Assembly: GCF_021491915.1 (NCBI RefSeq)
Contig: NZ_CP090836.1
Span: forward strand, 471,001 to 535,000
Reading direction: 5' to 3'
DNA: 64,000 nucleotides
DNA from: Paracoccus everestensis
GTDB taxonomy: Bacteria > Pseudomonadota > Alphaproteobacteria > Rhodobacterales > Rhodobacteraceae
A program made the position numbers and the translations under genes. Below, one piece after another: positions 36,016-44,465 of this stretch. The notes under the pieces were generated by a model, which worked only from the letters and a program-made list of their open reading frames with translations, searched no databases and was not told where the DNA came from. Within the stretch, counting starts at the first letter, position 1, and every line of letters begins with the position of its first letter.

Positions 36016-37116
36016 ATGGCCGGGATGCAGACGCCCTTCTATCTGATCGACAAATCCGCGTTGCGCCGCAACATGGAACAGGTCGCACGCCTGCGCGAGG
36101 CGTCGGGGGCCAAGGCGCTGCTGGCGCTGAAATGCTTTGCCACCTGGTCGGTCTTCGATTTCATGCGCGACTACATGGACGGGACCACCTCGTCGTCGCT
36201 GTTCGAACTGCGCCTGGGGCATGAGGAATTCGGCAAGGAAACTCATGCCTATTCCGTCGCCTGGGCCGATCACGAGATCGACGAGGCGGTGTCATATTCC
36301 GACAAGATCATCTTCAACAGCCTGTCGCAGCTTGACCGCTTTGCCGACCGCGCGAAGGGCGTGACCACCGGCTTGCGGCTGAACCCGCGCTTTTCCACCA
36401 GCGGCTTCGACCTGGCCGACCCGGCGCGGCCCTTCAGCCGCCTGGGCGAATGGGACATGGCGCGGCTGGAATCCGCCCTGGACCGGATCAGCGGCGTGAT
36501 GATCCACTATAACTGCGAAAACCGCGACTTCGACCTGTTCGATGGGCAGTTGACCCGGATCGAGTCCGAGTTCGGCGAGATCCTGAAGCGCCTGGACTGG
36601 GTCAGCCTGGGCGGCGGCATCCATTTCACGGGCGAAGGCTATCCGATCGACCGGCTGGCCGACCGGCTAAAGGGGTTCCAGGACCGTTTCGGTGTCCAGG
36701 CCTATCTGGAACCGGGCGAGGCCAGTATCACCGGCACCACCACGCTGGAGGTCAGCGTCCTGGACATCATCGACAACGGCAAAAAGGTCGCCATCGTGGA
36801 CAGCAGCATCGAGGCGCATATGCTGGATCTGCTGATCTATCGCGAAACCGCCAAGCTGCCGCAGTCGGGCGGCCACGAATACCAGGTCGCGGGCAAGACC
36901 TGCCTTGCGGGCGACATTTTCGGCGACGCGCGCTTCGACCGGCCCCTGGCCGTGGGCGACCGCATCAGCATCGCGGATGCGGCGGGCTATACGATGGTCA
37001 AGAAGAACTGGTTCAACGGCGTCGCCATGCCCGCCATAGCCATCCGCGAGGATGACGGCAGCGTCCGCACCGTGCGCAGCTTTCCTTACGAAGAATACAA
37101 ATCCAGCCTGTCCTAA
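36016..37116 (+). CDS. nspC: Carboxynorspermidine/carboxyspermidine decarboxylase
   Basis: A 366-residue alanine-racemase-fold PLP decarboxylase. The PLP lysine is K39 in L-L-A-L-K-C-F-A, and the G-G-G-I-H phosphate loop at about residue 198 and the C-terminal G-D-I-F-G motif match NspC rather than LysA. It converts carboxy(nor)spermidine to (nor)spermidine. It lies 34 bases upstream of the carboxynorspermidine synthase gene, so both steps are in one unit. The TTGCGA/TATATC promoter precedes it. Confidence 0.93.
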   Translation: MAGMQTPFYLIDKSALRRNMEQVARLREASGAKALLALKCFATWSVFDFMRDYMDGTTSSSLFELRLGHEEFGKETHAYSVAWADHEIDEAVSYSDKIIFNSLSQLDRFADRAKGVTTGLRLNPRFSTSGFDLADPARPFSRLGEWDMARLESALDRISGVMIHYNCENRDFDLFDGQLTRIESEFGEILKRLDWVSLGGGIHFTGEGYPIDRLADRLKGFQDRFGVQAYLEPGEASITGTTTLEVSVLDIIDNGKKVAIVDSSIEAHMLDLLIYRETAKLPQSGGHEYQVAGKTCLAGDIFGDARFDRPLAVGDRISIADAAGYTMVKKNWFNGVAMPAIAIREDDGSVRTVRSFPYEEYKSSLS

Positions 37117-37150
37117 GGCACCTCTCTGCAACCCCGGAAAGGATCCGTAA

Positions 37151-38377
37151 TTGCCCAAGAAGAACGTCCTCATCATCGGCGCGGGTGGCGTCGCGCAAGT
37201 CGTGGCGCACAAGGTGGCGCAACAGGCTGCGGAATTCGGCGATTTGCACATCGCCAACCGCACGCAATCCAAGGCTGACGCGATCATCGGCAGCTTGCGC
37301 GACAAGGGCCACCAGATGCCCTTTGCCAGCCACGCGCTGGACGCGATGGATGCGGGCGCGGTCGAGGCGCTGATCCGCCGGATCGACGCGGGGATCGTCA
37401 TCAACGTGGGCACGGCCTTTATCAACATGACCGTTCTGGAAGGCTGCATCCGCGCCGGCGCCGCCTATATCGACACGGCCATCCACGAGGATCCGGCGAA
37501 GATCTGTGAAACCCCGCCCTGGTACGGCAACTATGAATGGACGCGGCGAGAGGACGTGGCGCAGGCTGGCATCACCGCCATCCTGGGCGCGGGCTTCGAT
37601 CCGGGCGTGGTCAACGCCTATGCCCGCCTGGCCGAGGACGAGTATTTCGACAAGATCGACAGCATCGACATCGTGGACATCAATGCAGGCTCGCATGGCC
37701 GCTGGTTCGCCACGAACTTCGACCCCGAGATCAACTTCCGCGAATTCACCGGCACCGTCTATTCCTGGCAGGGCGGCGAATGGCGTTCGAACAAGATGTT
37801 CGAGGTGGGCCGCGAATGGGATCTGCCCGTCGTCGGCAAGCAGAAGGCCTATCTGTCCGGCCATGACGAGGTTCACAGCCTGTCCGCCCGCTACAAACAC
37901 GCCGACGTGCGCTTCTGGATGGGCTTTGGCGACCACTATATTAACGTCTTCACCGTGCTGCAGAACCTGGGCCTTTTGTCCGAACAGCCCGTCAAGACCG
38001 CCGAAGGGCTGGATGTCGTGCCGCTGAAGGTCGTCAAGGCCGTGCTGCCCGATCCCGCCAGCCTTGCCCCCGATTACCAGGGCAAGACCTGCATCGGCGA
38101 TCTGGTCAAGGGCAGCCTGAACGGCAAGCCAGGCGAGGTCTTCATCTACAACGTCGCCGACCACAAGGACGCCTTCAACGAGGTCGGTAGCCAGGGCATC
38201 AGCTATACCGCGGGCGTGCCCCCTGTCGCGGCGGCGGTCCTGGTCGCTCGCGGTATCTGGGACGTGAAGGCCATGGTCAATGTCGAGGATCTGCCCGCGC
38301 GGCCCTTCCTGGAACTGCTGGGGGAGATGGGCTTGCCGACCCGAGTGATCGACGCGACGGGCGACCACCCGATCTGA
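37151..38377 (+). CDS. Carboxynorspermidine/carboxyspermidine synthase (saccharopine dehydrogenase family)
   Basis: A 408-residue NAD(P)-dependent reductase: the Rossmann motif G10-A-G-G-V at its N terminus, a saccharopine-dehydrogenase-like fold, and characteristic segments DTAIHEDPAKIC and NAGSHGRWFATNF. It condenses an aspartate semialdehyde-derived partner with putrescine (or diaminopropane) to carboxyspermidine. The start is TTG (37151) after AAAGGATCCG; no ATG is available near the Rossmann motif. It acts directly before NspC in the pathway. Confidence 0.9.
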   Translation: MPKKNVLIIGAGGVAQVVAHKVAQQAAEFGDLHIANRTQSKADAIIGSLRDKGHQMPFASHALDAMDAGAVEALIRRIDAGIVINVGTAFINMTVLEGCIRAGAAYIDTAIHEDPAKICETPPWYGNYEWTRREDVAQAGITAILGAGFDPGVVNAYARLAEDEYFDKIDSIDIVDINAGSHGRWFATNFDPEINFREFTGTVYSWQGGEWRSNKMFEVGREWDLPVVGKQKAYLSGHDEVHSLSARYKHADVRFWMGFGDHYINVFTVLQNLGLLSEQPVKTAEGLDVVPLKVVKAVLPDPASLAPDYQGKTCIGDLVKGSLNGKPGEVFIYNVADHKDAFNEVGSQGISYTAGVPPVAAAVLVARGIWDVKAMVNVEDLPARPFLELLGEMGLPTRVIDATGDHPI

Positions 38378-38446
38378 CGGGCGGGCATCGCCTTGGCGGG
38401 CGGCCCGGAACGACCGGGTTGCCCCTCGCGTTTGGCCCTGCCGGCA

Positions 38447-39691
38447 ATGCAGGGGGAGGCCTTGGCCCAGAAGTTCAGCTTTCCGCGGTTCCGCCCGGAC
38501 GGCACCGGCGCCAGCGGGCGCGCGGCCAACTGGGCCGTCATCGGCATCTTCATGATCATGGCATTCGCGGCCATTGCCGCCGGGCGCGATTTCCTGATGC
38601 CGGTGACGCTGGCGGTGCTGCTGTTCTTTGTGTTCACCCCGCTGCGCCGCCTGGCCCGCCGACGCGGGGTGCCCGATGCGCTGACCGCCACGATCGTGAC
38701 CTTGGGCCTTGTCATTGCCGTGGCCCTGATTGGCCTGGGCGCAAGCGGCCCGGTCAGTCAGGCGGCCCAGAACCTGCCCACGATCAAGACCCGCCTGGAA
38801 CAGAAATTCAGTGAACTGCGCGAATCCTTCGAGGAAATTCAGCAGGCCGCCCAGGAAATCGAACAGGTCCAAGCCCCCGACGACGAGGGCCAGCCAGCCC
38901 CCATCAAGGTCGAGGAGGTCAGCGACAGCACCCTGACCTCGCTGATGAAGTTCACCCCCGCCATTGCCGGTCAGGTGGTCTTTACGCTGTTCTTGCTGTT
39001 CTTCATGCTGGCATCGGGCGATCTGCTGTATCTCAAGATCGTGCAAAGCTTCGATTCCATGGCCGAAAAGCGAGGCGCCTATCTGGCCCTGCGCCAGATC
39101 GAGGACTCACTGGGCAATTACCTGGGTGCCATCACCATCATCAATGCAGGACTGGGACTGGCGGTCGGTCTTGCCATGTTCGCCTGGGGAATGCCCGGCG
39201 CGATCCTGTTCGGCATCAGCGCCTTTATCCTGAACTTCATCCCCTATCTGGGCGCAATCGTCGGCGTCATCACCTCGGGCCTGGTGGCCCTGGTGGTCAT
39301 GCCGGGGGTCTTCTGGCCGATGATGGTCGCGGGAACCTATATGTTCCTGACCTCGCTCGAGGGCCAGGTGATCACCCCCTACTTCGTGTCGCGCCGGTTG
39401 CAGATGAACACCGTTGTCGTGTTCCTGGCTGTTGCGCTATGGGCGTGGCTGTGGTCGGTGATCGGCATGATCATCGCCGTGCCGGTGCTGGTCGTGCTGC
39501 GCGTGCTGGCCGAATATGTTCCCGGCTGGGAGAAGTTCGGCAACTTCCTGGCAGGCGAGGAACCCCCTGCCATCGAGGACGAGGACGAGGAAGAAGCCCG
39601 CGACATCGTCGAGGCCGGTGCCGGGGCCGAGGATGAAAGTGCCGCCCGCCACGTCACGGCCGAGGTGGTCGAGGATGCCGGCAAGCCCTGA
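38447..39691 (+). CDS. AI-2E family transporter (TqsA/PerM-like)
   Basis: A 414-residue membrane protein with seven to eight helices and a periplasmic/cytoplasmic loop of ~100 residues rich in Glu/Gln (KFSELRESFEEIQQAAQEIE). The C-terminal acidic tail is unusual. The family exports or modulates AI-2-like molecules or acts as a cation/proton antiporter; the role here is unknown. The start is uncertain: ATG at 38447 is used; TTG at 38462, with GGGGGAGG almost touching it, and TTG 38393 are alternatives. It follows the polyamine pair by 69 bases. Confidence 0.85.
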   Translation: MQGEALAQKFSFPRFRPDGTGASGRAANWAVIGIFMIMAFAAIAAGRDFLMPVTLAVLLFFVFTPLRRLARRRGVPDALTATIVTLGLVIAVALIGLGASGPVSQAAQNLPTIKTRLEQKFSELRESFEEIQQAAQEIEQVQAPDDEGQPAPIKVEEVSDSTLTSLMKFTPAIAGQVVFTLFLLFFMLASGDLLYLKIVQSFDSMAEKRGAYLALRQIEDSLGNYLGAITIINAGLGLAVGLAMFAWGMPGAILFGISAFILNFIPYLGAIVGVITSGLVALVVMPGVFWPMMVAGTYMFLTSLEGQVITPYFVSRRLQMNTVVVFLAVALWAWLWSVIGMIIAVPVLVVLRVLAEYVPGWEKFGNFLAGEEPPAIEDEDEEEARDIVEAGAGAEDESAARHVTAEVVEDAGKP

Positions 39692-39700
39692 CAAGCGCGC

Positions 39701-39763
39701 TTTTTCCAGACAACAGAAAAACTTTTCAGGCCGCTTGGAAAAAATTCTGCGGTGTCGTATGGG
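39701..39763 (+). promoter_or_regulatory. Upstream region of malate synthase with inverted repeat and possible promoter
   Basis: An 8-bp inverted repeat TTTTTCCA (39701-39708)/TGGAAAAA (39736-39743) lies in the 128-base spacer before glcB. TTGGAA (39735-39740), 17 bases, then TATGGG (39758-39763) is a passable promoter 57 bases before the start. The arm overlaps the -35, as an operator would. Weak evidence. Confidence 0.3.
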
Positions 39764-39819
39764 ATTGCTGAATGTGTGCGACGGCATACCGGCACAGACC
39801 TCGCGATAAGGAAAACCAG

Positions 39820-41979
39820 ATGAGCATGACGCGTTACACCCAAAGGCATGGCCTGGACGTGGCCGACATCCTGGCGGATTTTGTGGAAAGCAGCGTTCTT
39901 CCCGGCACGGGCGTTGACCCGGATCGCTTTTGGTCGGGATATGCGGAACTGCTGGCCGATCTTGCACCGGAAAACCGCACGCTGCTAGATCGCCGCGCCG
40001 AATTGCAGGGCCGGATCGACGCCTGGCACAAGGCGCGCGGCAACCAGCCCTGGGATACCGCCGCCTATCGCGCCTTTCTGACGGAGATCGGCTATCTGGT
40101 CCCCGAACCCGCGCCCTTTGCCATCGACAATGGCCGGATCGACCCCGAGATCGCCCTTGTCGCAGGCCCGCAACTGGTGGTGCCGGTCAGCAATGCCCGC
40201 TTCGCGCTGAACGCTGCCAATGCCCGCTGGGGATCGCTGTATGACGCGCTTTACGGATCCGACGTGCTGGGTCCGCCCCCTGCAGCCGGCGACATCGACC
40301 CCCCGCGCCGCGATGCGGTCGTGGCCCGCGCCGCACGGTTTCTGGACGACACCTTCCCCCTGACCAGCGGCAGCCATGCCGAGGTGTCGGGCTATCTGGC
40401 CGATGCAGATGGTCTGAAAGCCACGATCGAATGGTCGGAGGTCGCCTTGCGCGACCCCTCGGCATTCGTGGGCCGCCGGGTCGAAGGCCCGGATACCGGG
40501 CTGGTTCTGCGCCACAACGGGCTGCACGTCGAACTGGTCATCAACCCCGGCCACCCGATCGGTGCGGCATCCCCGTCGGGCCTGCGCGACGTGATCGTGG
40601 AAGCCGCGCTGACCGCCATCCAGGATTGCGAGGACAGCGTGGCGGCCGTGGATGCCGCCGACAAGGTGGGCGTTTACGCCAACTGGCTGGGGCTGATGAA
40701 GGGCGACCTGACTGACACCTTCGACAAAGGCGGCAAGCAGTTGACCCGCCGCCTGGCGGGCGACCGCACCGTCACGCGCCCGGACGGCACCACCGTTGCC
40801 CTGCCGGGCCGTGCGCTTTTGCTGGTGCGCAACGTGGGCCATCTGATGACCACCGATGCCGTGCGCATGAACGGCCAGGACACGCCCGAAGGGCTGCTGG
40901 ACGCGATGGTGACGACGGCCTGCGCGATCCACGACCTGAACAAGACCGATGGTCCCCGCAACAGCCGCGTTGGTTCGATCTATGTGGTGAAGCCCAAGAT
41001 GCACGGCCCGGACGAGGCCGCCTTTGCCGACCGCATCTTTACCCGGGTCGAACGGATCCTAGGCCTGCCCGCCGACACCGTCAAGCTGGGCCTGATGGAC
41101 GAGGAACGCCGCACAAGCGCGAACCTTGCCGCCACCATTCATGCGATCCGCAACCGGGTGTTCTTTATCAACACCGGTTTCCTGGACCGCACGGGGGACG
41201 AGATCCACACCTCCATGCAGGCGGGCGCATTCGCCGGGCGCGAGGCGACGCGCCGGTCGGGCTGGCTGAAGGCATACGAGGACCGCAACGTGCTGATCGG
41301 CCTTGCTTGCGGATTGCGGGGCCGGGCGCAGATCGGCAAGGGCATGTGGGCGAAACCCGACGCCCTGGCCGAAATGCTGCAAGCCAAGATCGCCCATCCG
41401 CAATCGGGCGCCAACACCGCCTGGGTGCCCAGCCCCACGGCCGCGACCCTGCACGCGTTGCATTACCACATGGTCGATGTGGCCGCGCGGCAAGATCAGC
41501 TGGAAGGCCAGCCGGTCCCCGGCCTGGACGACCTGCTGACCCCGGCCATGGTGGGCGACACGCCCTTGCCGCAAGATCAGATCCTGCGGGAGCTGGACAA
41601 CAGCGCGCAGGGAATCCTGGGCTATGTGGTGCGCTGGGTGGATCAGGGGGTTGGCTGTTCCAAGGTGCCCGATATCGACGACGTGCCGATGATGGAGGAC
41701 CGCGCCACCTGCCGCATCAGCGCGCAACTGTTGGCGAACTGGCTGGAACAAGGGCTGGTCAGCCGCGAGCAGGTCGAGGATGCGATGCGCCGCATGGCGC
41801 TGAAGGTGGATGCCCAGAACGCGGGCGATCCGAACTATGTCCCCATGGCCCCCGGCTTTGACGGCCCCGCCTTCGAGGCCGCGCGCGATCTGGTGCTGAC
41901 CGGGACGACGCAGCCCTCGGGCTATACCGAACCCGCGCTGCACGCGCGGCGCAGGCAGGCCAAGGCATTGCGCGGGTAG
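39820..41979 (+). CDS. glcB: Malate synthase G
   Basis: A 719-residue enzyme condensing glyoxylate with acetyl-CoA to malate. The family size (about 720) and key segments are present: A-L-T-A-I-Q-D-C-E-D-S-V-A-A-V-D-A near residue 265, R-V-G-S-I-Y-V-V-K-P-K-M-H-G-P near residue 385, T-G-F-L-D-R-T-G-D-E-I-H-T near 450, and N-T-A-W-V-P-S-P-T-A-A-T-L-H-A near 540. The ATG at 39820 follows GATAAGGAAAACC. No isocitrate lyase is adjacent, so glyoxylate probably comes from glycolate or other two-carbon acids. The convergent neighbour is a haloacetate dehalogenase-like gene whose product could supply glycolate. Confidence 0.96.
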   Translation: MSMTRYTQRHGLDVADILADFVESSVLPGTGVDPDRFWSGYAELLADLAPENRTLLDRRAELQGRIDAWHKARGNQPWDTAAYRAFLTEIGYLVPEPAPFAIDNGRIDPEIALVAGPQLVVPVSNARFALNAANARWGSLYDALYGSDVLGPPPAAGDIDPPRRDAVVARAARFLDDTFPLTSGSHAEVSGYLADADGLKATIEWSEVALRDPSAFVGRRVEGPDTGLVLRHNGLHVELVINPGHPIGAASPSGLRDVIVEAALTAIQDCEDSVAAVDAADKVGVYANWLGLMKGDLTDTFDKGGKQLTRRLAGDRTVTRPDGTTVALPGRALLLVRNVGHLMTTDAVRMNGQDTPEGLLDAMVTTACAIHDLNKTDGPRNSRVGSIYVVKPKMHGPDEAAFADRIFTRVERILGLPADTVKLGLMDEERRTSANLAATIHAIRNRVFFINTGFLDRTGDEIHTSMQAGAFAGREATRRSGWLKAYEDRNVLIGLACGLRGRAQIGKGMWAKPDALAEMLQAKIAHPQSGANTAWVPSPTAATLHALHYHMVDVAARQDQLEGQPVPGLDDLLTPAMVGDTPLPQDQILRELDNSAQGILGYVVRWVDQGVGCSKVPDIDDVPMMEDRATCRISAQLLANWLEQGLVSREQVEDAMRRMALKVDAQNAGDPNYVPMAPGFDGPAFEAARDLVLTGTTQPSGYTEPALHARRRQAKALRG

Positions 41980-41988
41980 GGGCGGCGA

Positions 41989-42846
41989 TCAGCCCCTGTC
42001 CAGGTGCCGTGCCGCGGCAGCCAGAACCTCGGCCGGGCGTTCCTCGGCCAGGAAATGGCCTGCGTCGATGGCATGGCTCCGTGCCGCGGGAAACCATGCC
42101 CGCCAGGCGGCCAGCGGGTCCATGTGATGGGCTACGACGCCCCTGCTGCCCCACAGCACAAGGCAGGGAATGTCGCTGATCCGCCCCAGATCGGCGCGGT
42201 CGTGGTCCAGGTCCGTCGTGGCGGCGGCCCGGTAATCGCCGCACCATGCCGCAATGACGTCGGGATTCCGGGCGGCGCGTTCGTATTCCGCCATTGCTGC
42301 GGGATCGAAGATATCCGACCCCGCCAGCCCGATCAGGGCGGAATGCAGGAAGAACACCGGATCGGAACTGATCAGCCGGCGCGGCATATCGCCCGGCTGA
42401 GCCAGGAACATCCAATGGTAATACCGCTGCGCCAGCCAGCCATCCATGGTGCCCCACACGTCCAGCGTCGGCAGGATGTCCAGCAAGGCGACGGACCGCA
42501 CCGCGGCGGGGTGATCCAGAACCATCCGGTGGGCCGTCCGCGCCCCGCGATCATGGGCAAGGACATGGAATCGGGAATGGCCCAGGTGGTTCATCAGCGC
42601 GACTTGATCCCGCGCCATCGCGCGAAAGGTGAAGTCGCCGTCATGCGCAACCGAATCTCCATAACCGCGCAGGTCCGCCAGGATCACGCGATGGGTGCGG
42701 GCCAGTTCGCCTGCGATCCCGTGCCACATCGCATGGGTCTGCGGATAGCCGTGCAGCAGCAGGACCGGATCGCCTTGCCCGCCCATCCGGGCATGGATCG
42801 TCGCGCCGCCAACGGGGACGTCCACAGTGTCAAAGCCGGGAAACAA
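41989..42846 (-). CDS. Alpha/beta hydrolase, haloacetate (fluoroacetate) dehalogenase-like
   Basis: A 285-residue alpha/beta hydrolase. The nucleophile elbow is H-D99-R100-G-A-R103, with Asp instead of Ser. D123, H144-W145 (YYHWMFLAQPGDMP), Y205 and H264 (GHFLAEE) occupy, at almost the same spacing, the nucleophile, carboxylate-, halide- and catalytic-base positions I recall from the crystallised Rhodopseudomonas palustris fluoroacetate dehalogenase (D110, R111, R114, D134, H155, W156, Y219, H280). This predicts hydrolytic removal of halide from haloacetate, yielding glycolate. The position of that enzyme's W185 is Leu174 here, which may relax substrate size. An epoxide hydrolase is the alternative, but the R-x2-R pair argues against it. 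It lies 73 bases downstream of an MHS permease. Confidence 0.85.
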   Translation of the reverse strand: MFPGFDTVDVPVGGATIHARMGGQGDPVLLLHGYPQTHAMWHGIAGELARTHRVILADLRGYGDSVAHDGDFTFRAMARDQVALMNHLGHSRFHVLAHDRGARTAHRMVLDHPAAVRSVALLDILPTLDVWGTMDGWLAQRYYHWMFLAQPGDMPRRLISSDPVFFLHSALIGLAGSDIFDPAAMAEYERAARNPDVIAAWCGDYRAAATTDLDHDRADLGRISDIPCLVLWGSRGVVAHHMDPLAAWRAWFPAARSHAIDAGHFLAEERPAEVLAAAARHLDRG

Positions 42847-42919
42847 CGCATTCTCCGATCGGGGCCAAGCCCGGCCATCCTGCAGGATTGTTGCCCCCGG
42901 TCAAGGAATTGCGCTTGGC

Positions 42920-44239
42920 CTAGCCCTGCTTCTGAAACTCGAACTGCCGCACGAACCACAGCGCGGCCATTGTCGCCACGGCCCCCGACAGCAGATACAG
43001 CCCCGCCGCGAACAGCCCCAGCGTGGTGGACAGGAACAGCGCGGTCAGCGGCGCCAGCCCCGCGCCGAACAGCCAGGCCAGGGCCGAGGTAAAGGCGGAA
43101 TCGGTATAGCGGTTGCGGCTGTTGAACATAGAGGCCACCGCGCCCGACGACTGGCCGAAGCTGATGCCCAGGATCAGGAAACCCACGATCATATAGGTGG
43201 ACACGCCGGTCTTGCCGCCTTGCAGCAGCAAGGGTGCCAGCAGGCTGAAGGCGCCGATGGCAAGCGACCCCCACAGCAGCACGCGCCGCCGCCCGAACCA
43301 GTCCGACAGCCAGCCCGACAGCAGCACCGATCCCAGGCCCGCCGCCGCGCTGACCGCCGTCAGGTTCAGAAAGAAGGTCAGCGTCTCGTCGGTGTAAAGA
43401 TACACCCAGGACAACGGAAAGACCGTGACCATGTGGAACATCGCGAAACTGGCCAGCGGCACGAAAGAAGACAGCCAGATCGCGCGCCAGTCGCTGCGGA
43501 ACGCCTGGCGGATGCGGGTGGGCTGCAGTTCGCGGGTCTCGAACGCTTCCTGGAACTCGGGCGAGGCGATGATGCGCAGGCGCGCGAACAAGGCCACCAC
43601 GTTGATGGAAAAGGCCACAAAGAACGGATAGCGCCAGCCCCAGTCCAGAAAGTCCTGTTCCGACAGGTTCGTCACCAGATAGGAAAACAGCAGCGCCGCG
43701 ACGATCAGCCCGATGGGTGCGCCAAGCTGCGGGATCATCGCGTAAAAGCCGCGCTTGCGCCTTGGTGCGCTGAGCGCCAGCAGGGATGCAAGGCCGTCCC
43801 AACTGCCGCCGATGGCAAGGCCCTGGCCGATGCGCAGGATCGCCATGACCACGATCGCCCATTCGCCCATCACCGCATAGGAGGGCACAAGGCCCATGGC
43901 CACGGTCGAGGTGCCCAGCAGAAGCAAGGCCAGCGTCAGCTTGGCCACGCGCCCCTGCTTGCGGTCAATATACATGAAGATCGCGGTGCCGACGGGCCGC
44001 GCGACAAAGGCCAGCAACACCAGCACAAAGGACAGCAGCGTGCCGGTCAGCGGATCGGCAAAGGGAAACAGCCGCGCCGGGAACACGATCACGGCGGCGA
44101 TGGCGAAGACGAAGAAATCAAAGAACTCGGACGCGCGCCCGATCACAACGCCCACCGCGATGTCGGACGGCGACACGTGGATGTCGTCGGCATCCTTGCC
44201 GGGGCTTTGGCGGTCAGGGGTTTCGGCAGATGTTACCAT
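42920..44239 (-). CDS. MFS transporter, MHS (metabolite:H+ symporter) type
   Basis: A 439-residue 12-helix permease. The N-terminal S-E-F-F-D-F-F-V-F, the G-W-R-Y-P-F-F-V motif near helix 6 and W-L-S-D-W-F-G-R-R-R near the middle place it in the metabolite:H+ symporter group, which carries organic acids such as citrate, shikimate and, in Burkholderia, haloacids (Deh4p). The start ATG complement 44237-44239 is used; a TTG four codons upstream is possible. It precedes the haloacetate dehalogenase-like gene on the same strand and is divergent from the cyo operon across 226 bases. Substrate unproven. Confidence 0.86.
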   Translation of the reverse strand: MVTSAETPDRQSPGKDADDIHVSPSDIAVGVVIGRASEFFDFFVFAIAAVIVFPARLFPFADPLTGTLLSFVLVLLAFVARPVGTAIFMYIDRKQGRVAKLTLALLLLGTSTVAMGLVPSYAVMGEWAIVVMAILRIGQGLAIGGSWDGLASLLALSAPRRKRGFYAMIPQLGAPIGLIVAALLFSYLVTNLSEQDFLDWGWRYPFFVAFSINVVALFARLRIIASPEFQEAFETRELQPTRIRQAFRSDWRAIWLSSFVPLASFAMFHMVTVFPLSWVYLYTDETLTFFLNLTAVSAAAGLGSVLLSGWLSDWFGRRRVLLWGSLAIGAFSLLAPLLLQGGKTGVSTYMIVGFLILGISFGQSSGAVASMFNSRNRYTDSAFTSALAWLFGAGLAPLTALFLSTTLGLFAAGLYLLSGAVATMAALWFVRQFEFQKQG

Positions 44240-44352
44240 TGCGTGAACCAATCCGGATTGGGCCAGAAGGCATGAAGGGCAAGACAGGCGACATCCCTGG
44301 GGATTCGCGCGGTTCCGGCAGCAATGCTACAGAATGGCGGCAATGAATACGC

Positions 44353-44363
44353 GACAAATTGTC
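44353..44363. promoter_or_regulatory. 11-base palindrome GACAAATTGTC upstream of cyoA
   Basis: GACAA-A-TTGTC is a perfect 5+1+5 palindrome 103-113 bases before the cyoA start and 7 bases upstream of the FNR-type box. It could bind a small dimeric regulator. The cognate protein is not identifiable from the window. Confidence 0.35.
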
Positions 44364-44369
44364 TTATGT

Positions 44370-44383
44370 TTGACTTTGGTCAA
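44370..44383. promoter_or_regulatory. FNR/CRP-type palindrome TTGAC-n4-GTCAA upstream of the quinol oxidase operon
   Basis: TTGACTTTGGTCAA is a perfect 14-base inverted repeat of the FNR-superfamily kind (consensus TTGAT-n4-ATCAA; NNR-type variants use GAC/GTC). It lies 83-96 bases before the cyoA ATG in the 226-base divergent spacer, which otherwise holds no gene. Paracoccus has FnrP, NNR and NarR proteins of this family, so oxygen or nitric-oxide control of the oxidase is plausible. A TATGTT (44365-44370) directly upstream could be a -10, making this a repression site. Confidence 0.5.
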
Positions 44384-44465
44384 GGCAACTATCTGAACTG
44401 CAATCTCAGGGCGTCGTCGTCTGAACAGCCGCGCGATTCGCGCGGTCAGCGGGGTCATTATCGAC

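Noticed and set aside
37013..39046. 677-codon antisense frame across the polyamine genes and AI-2E permease
   Set aside because: It runs across three clear plus-strand genes and has a Gln/Gly/His-rich composition without motifs.
42827..44275. 482-codon frame opposite the MHS permease
   Set aside because: Very Q/R/H/G-rich, hydrophilic antisense of a membrane protein; no start signal.
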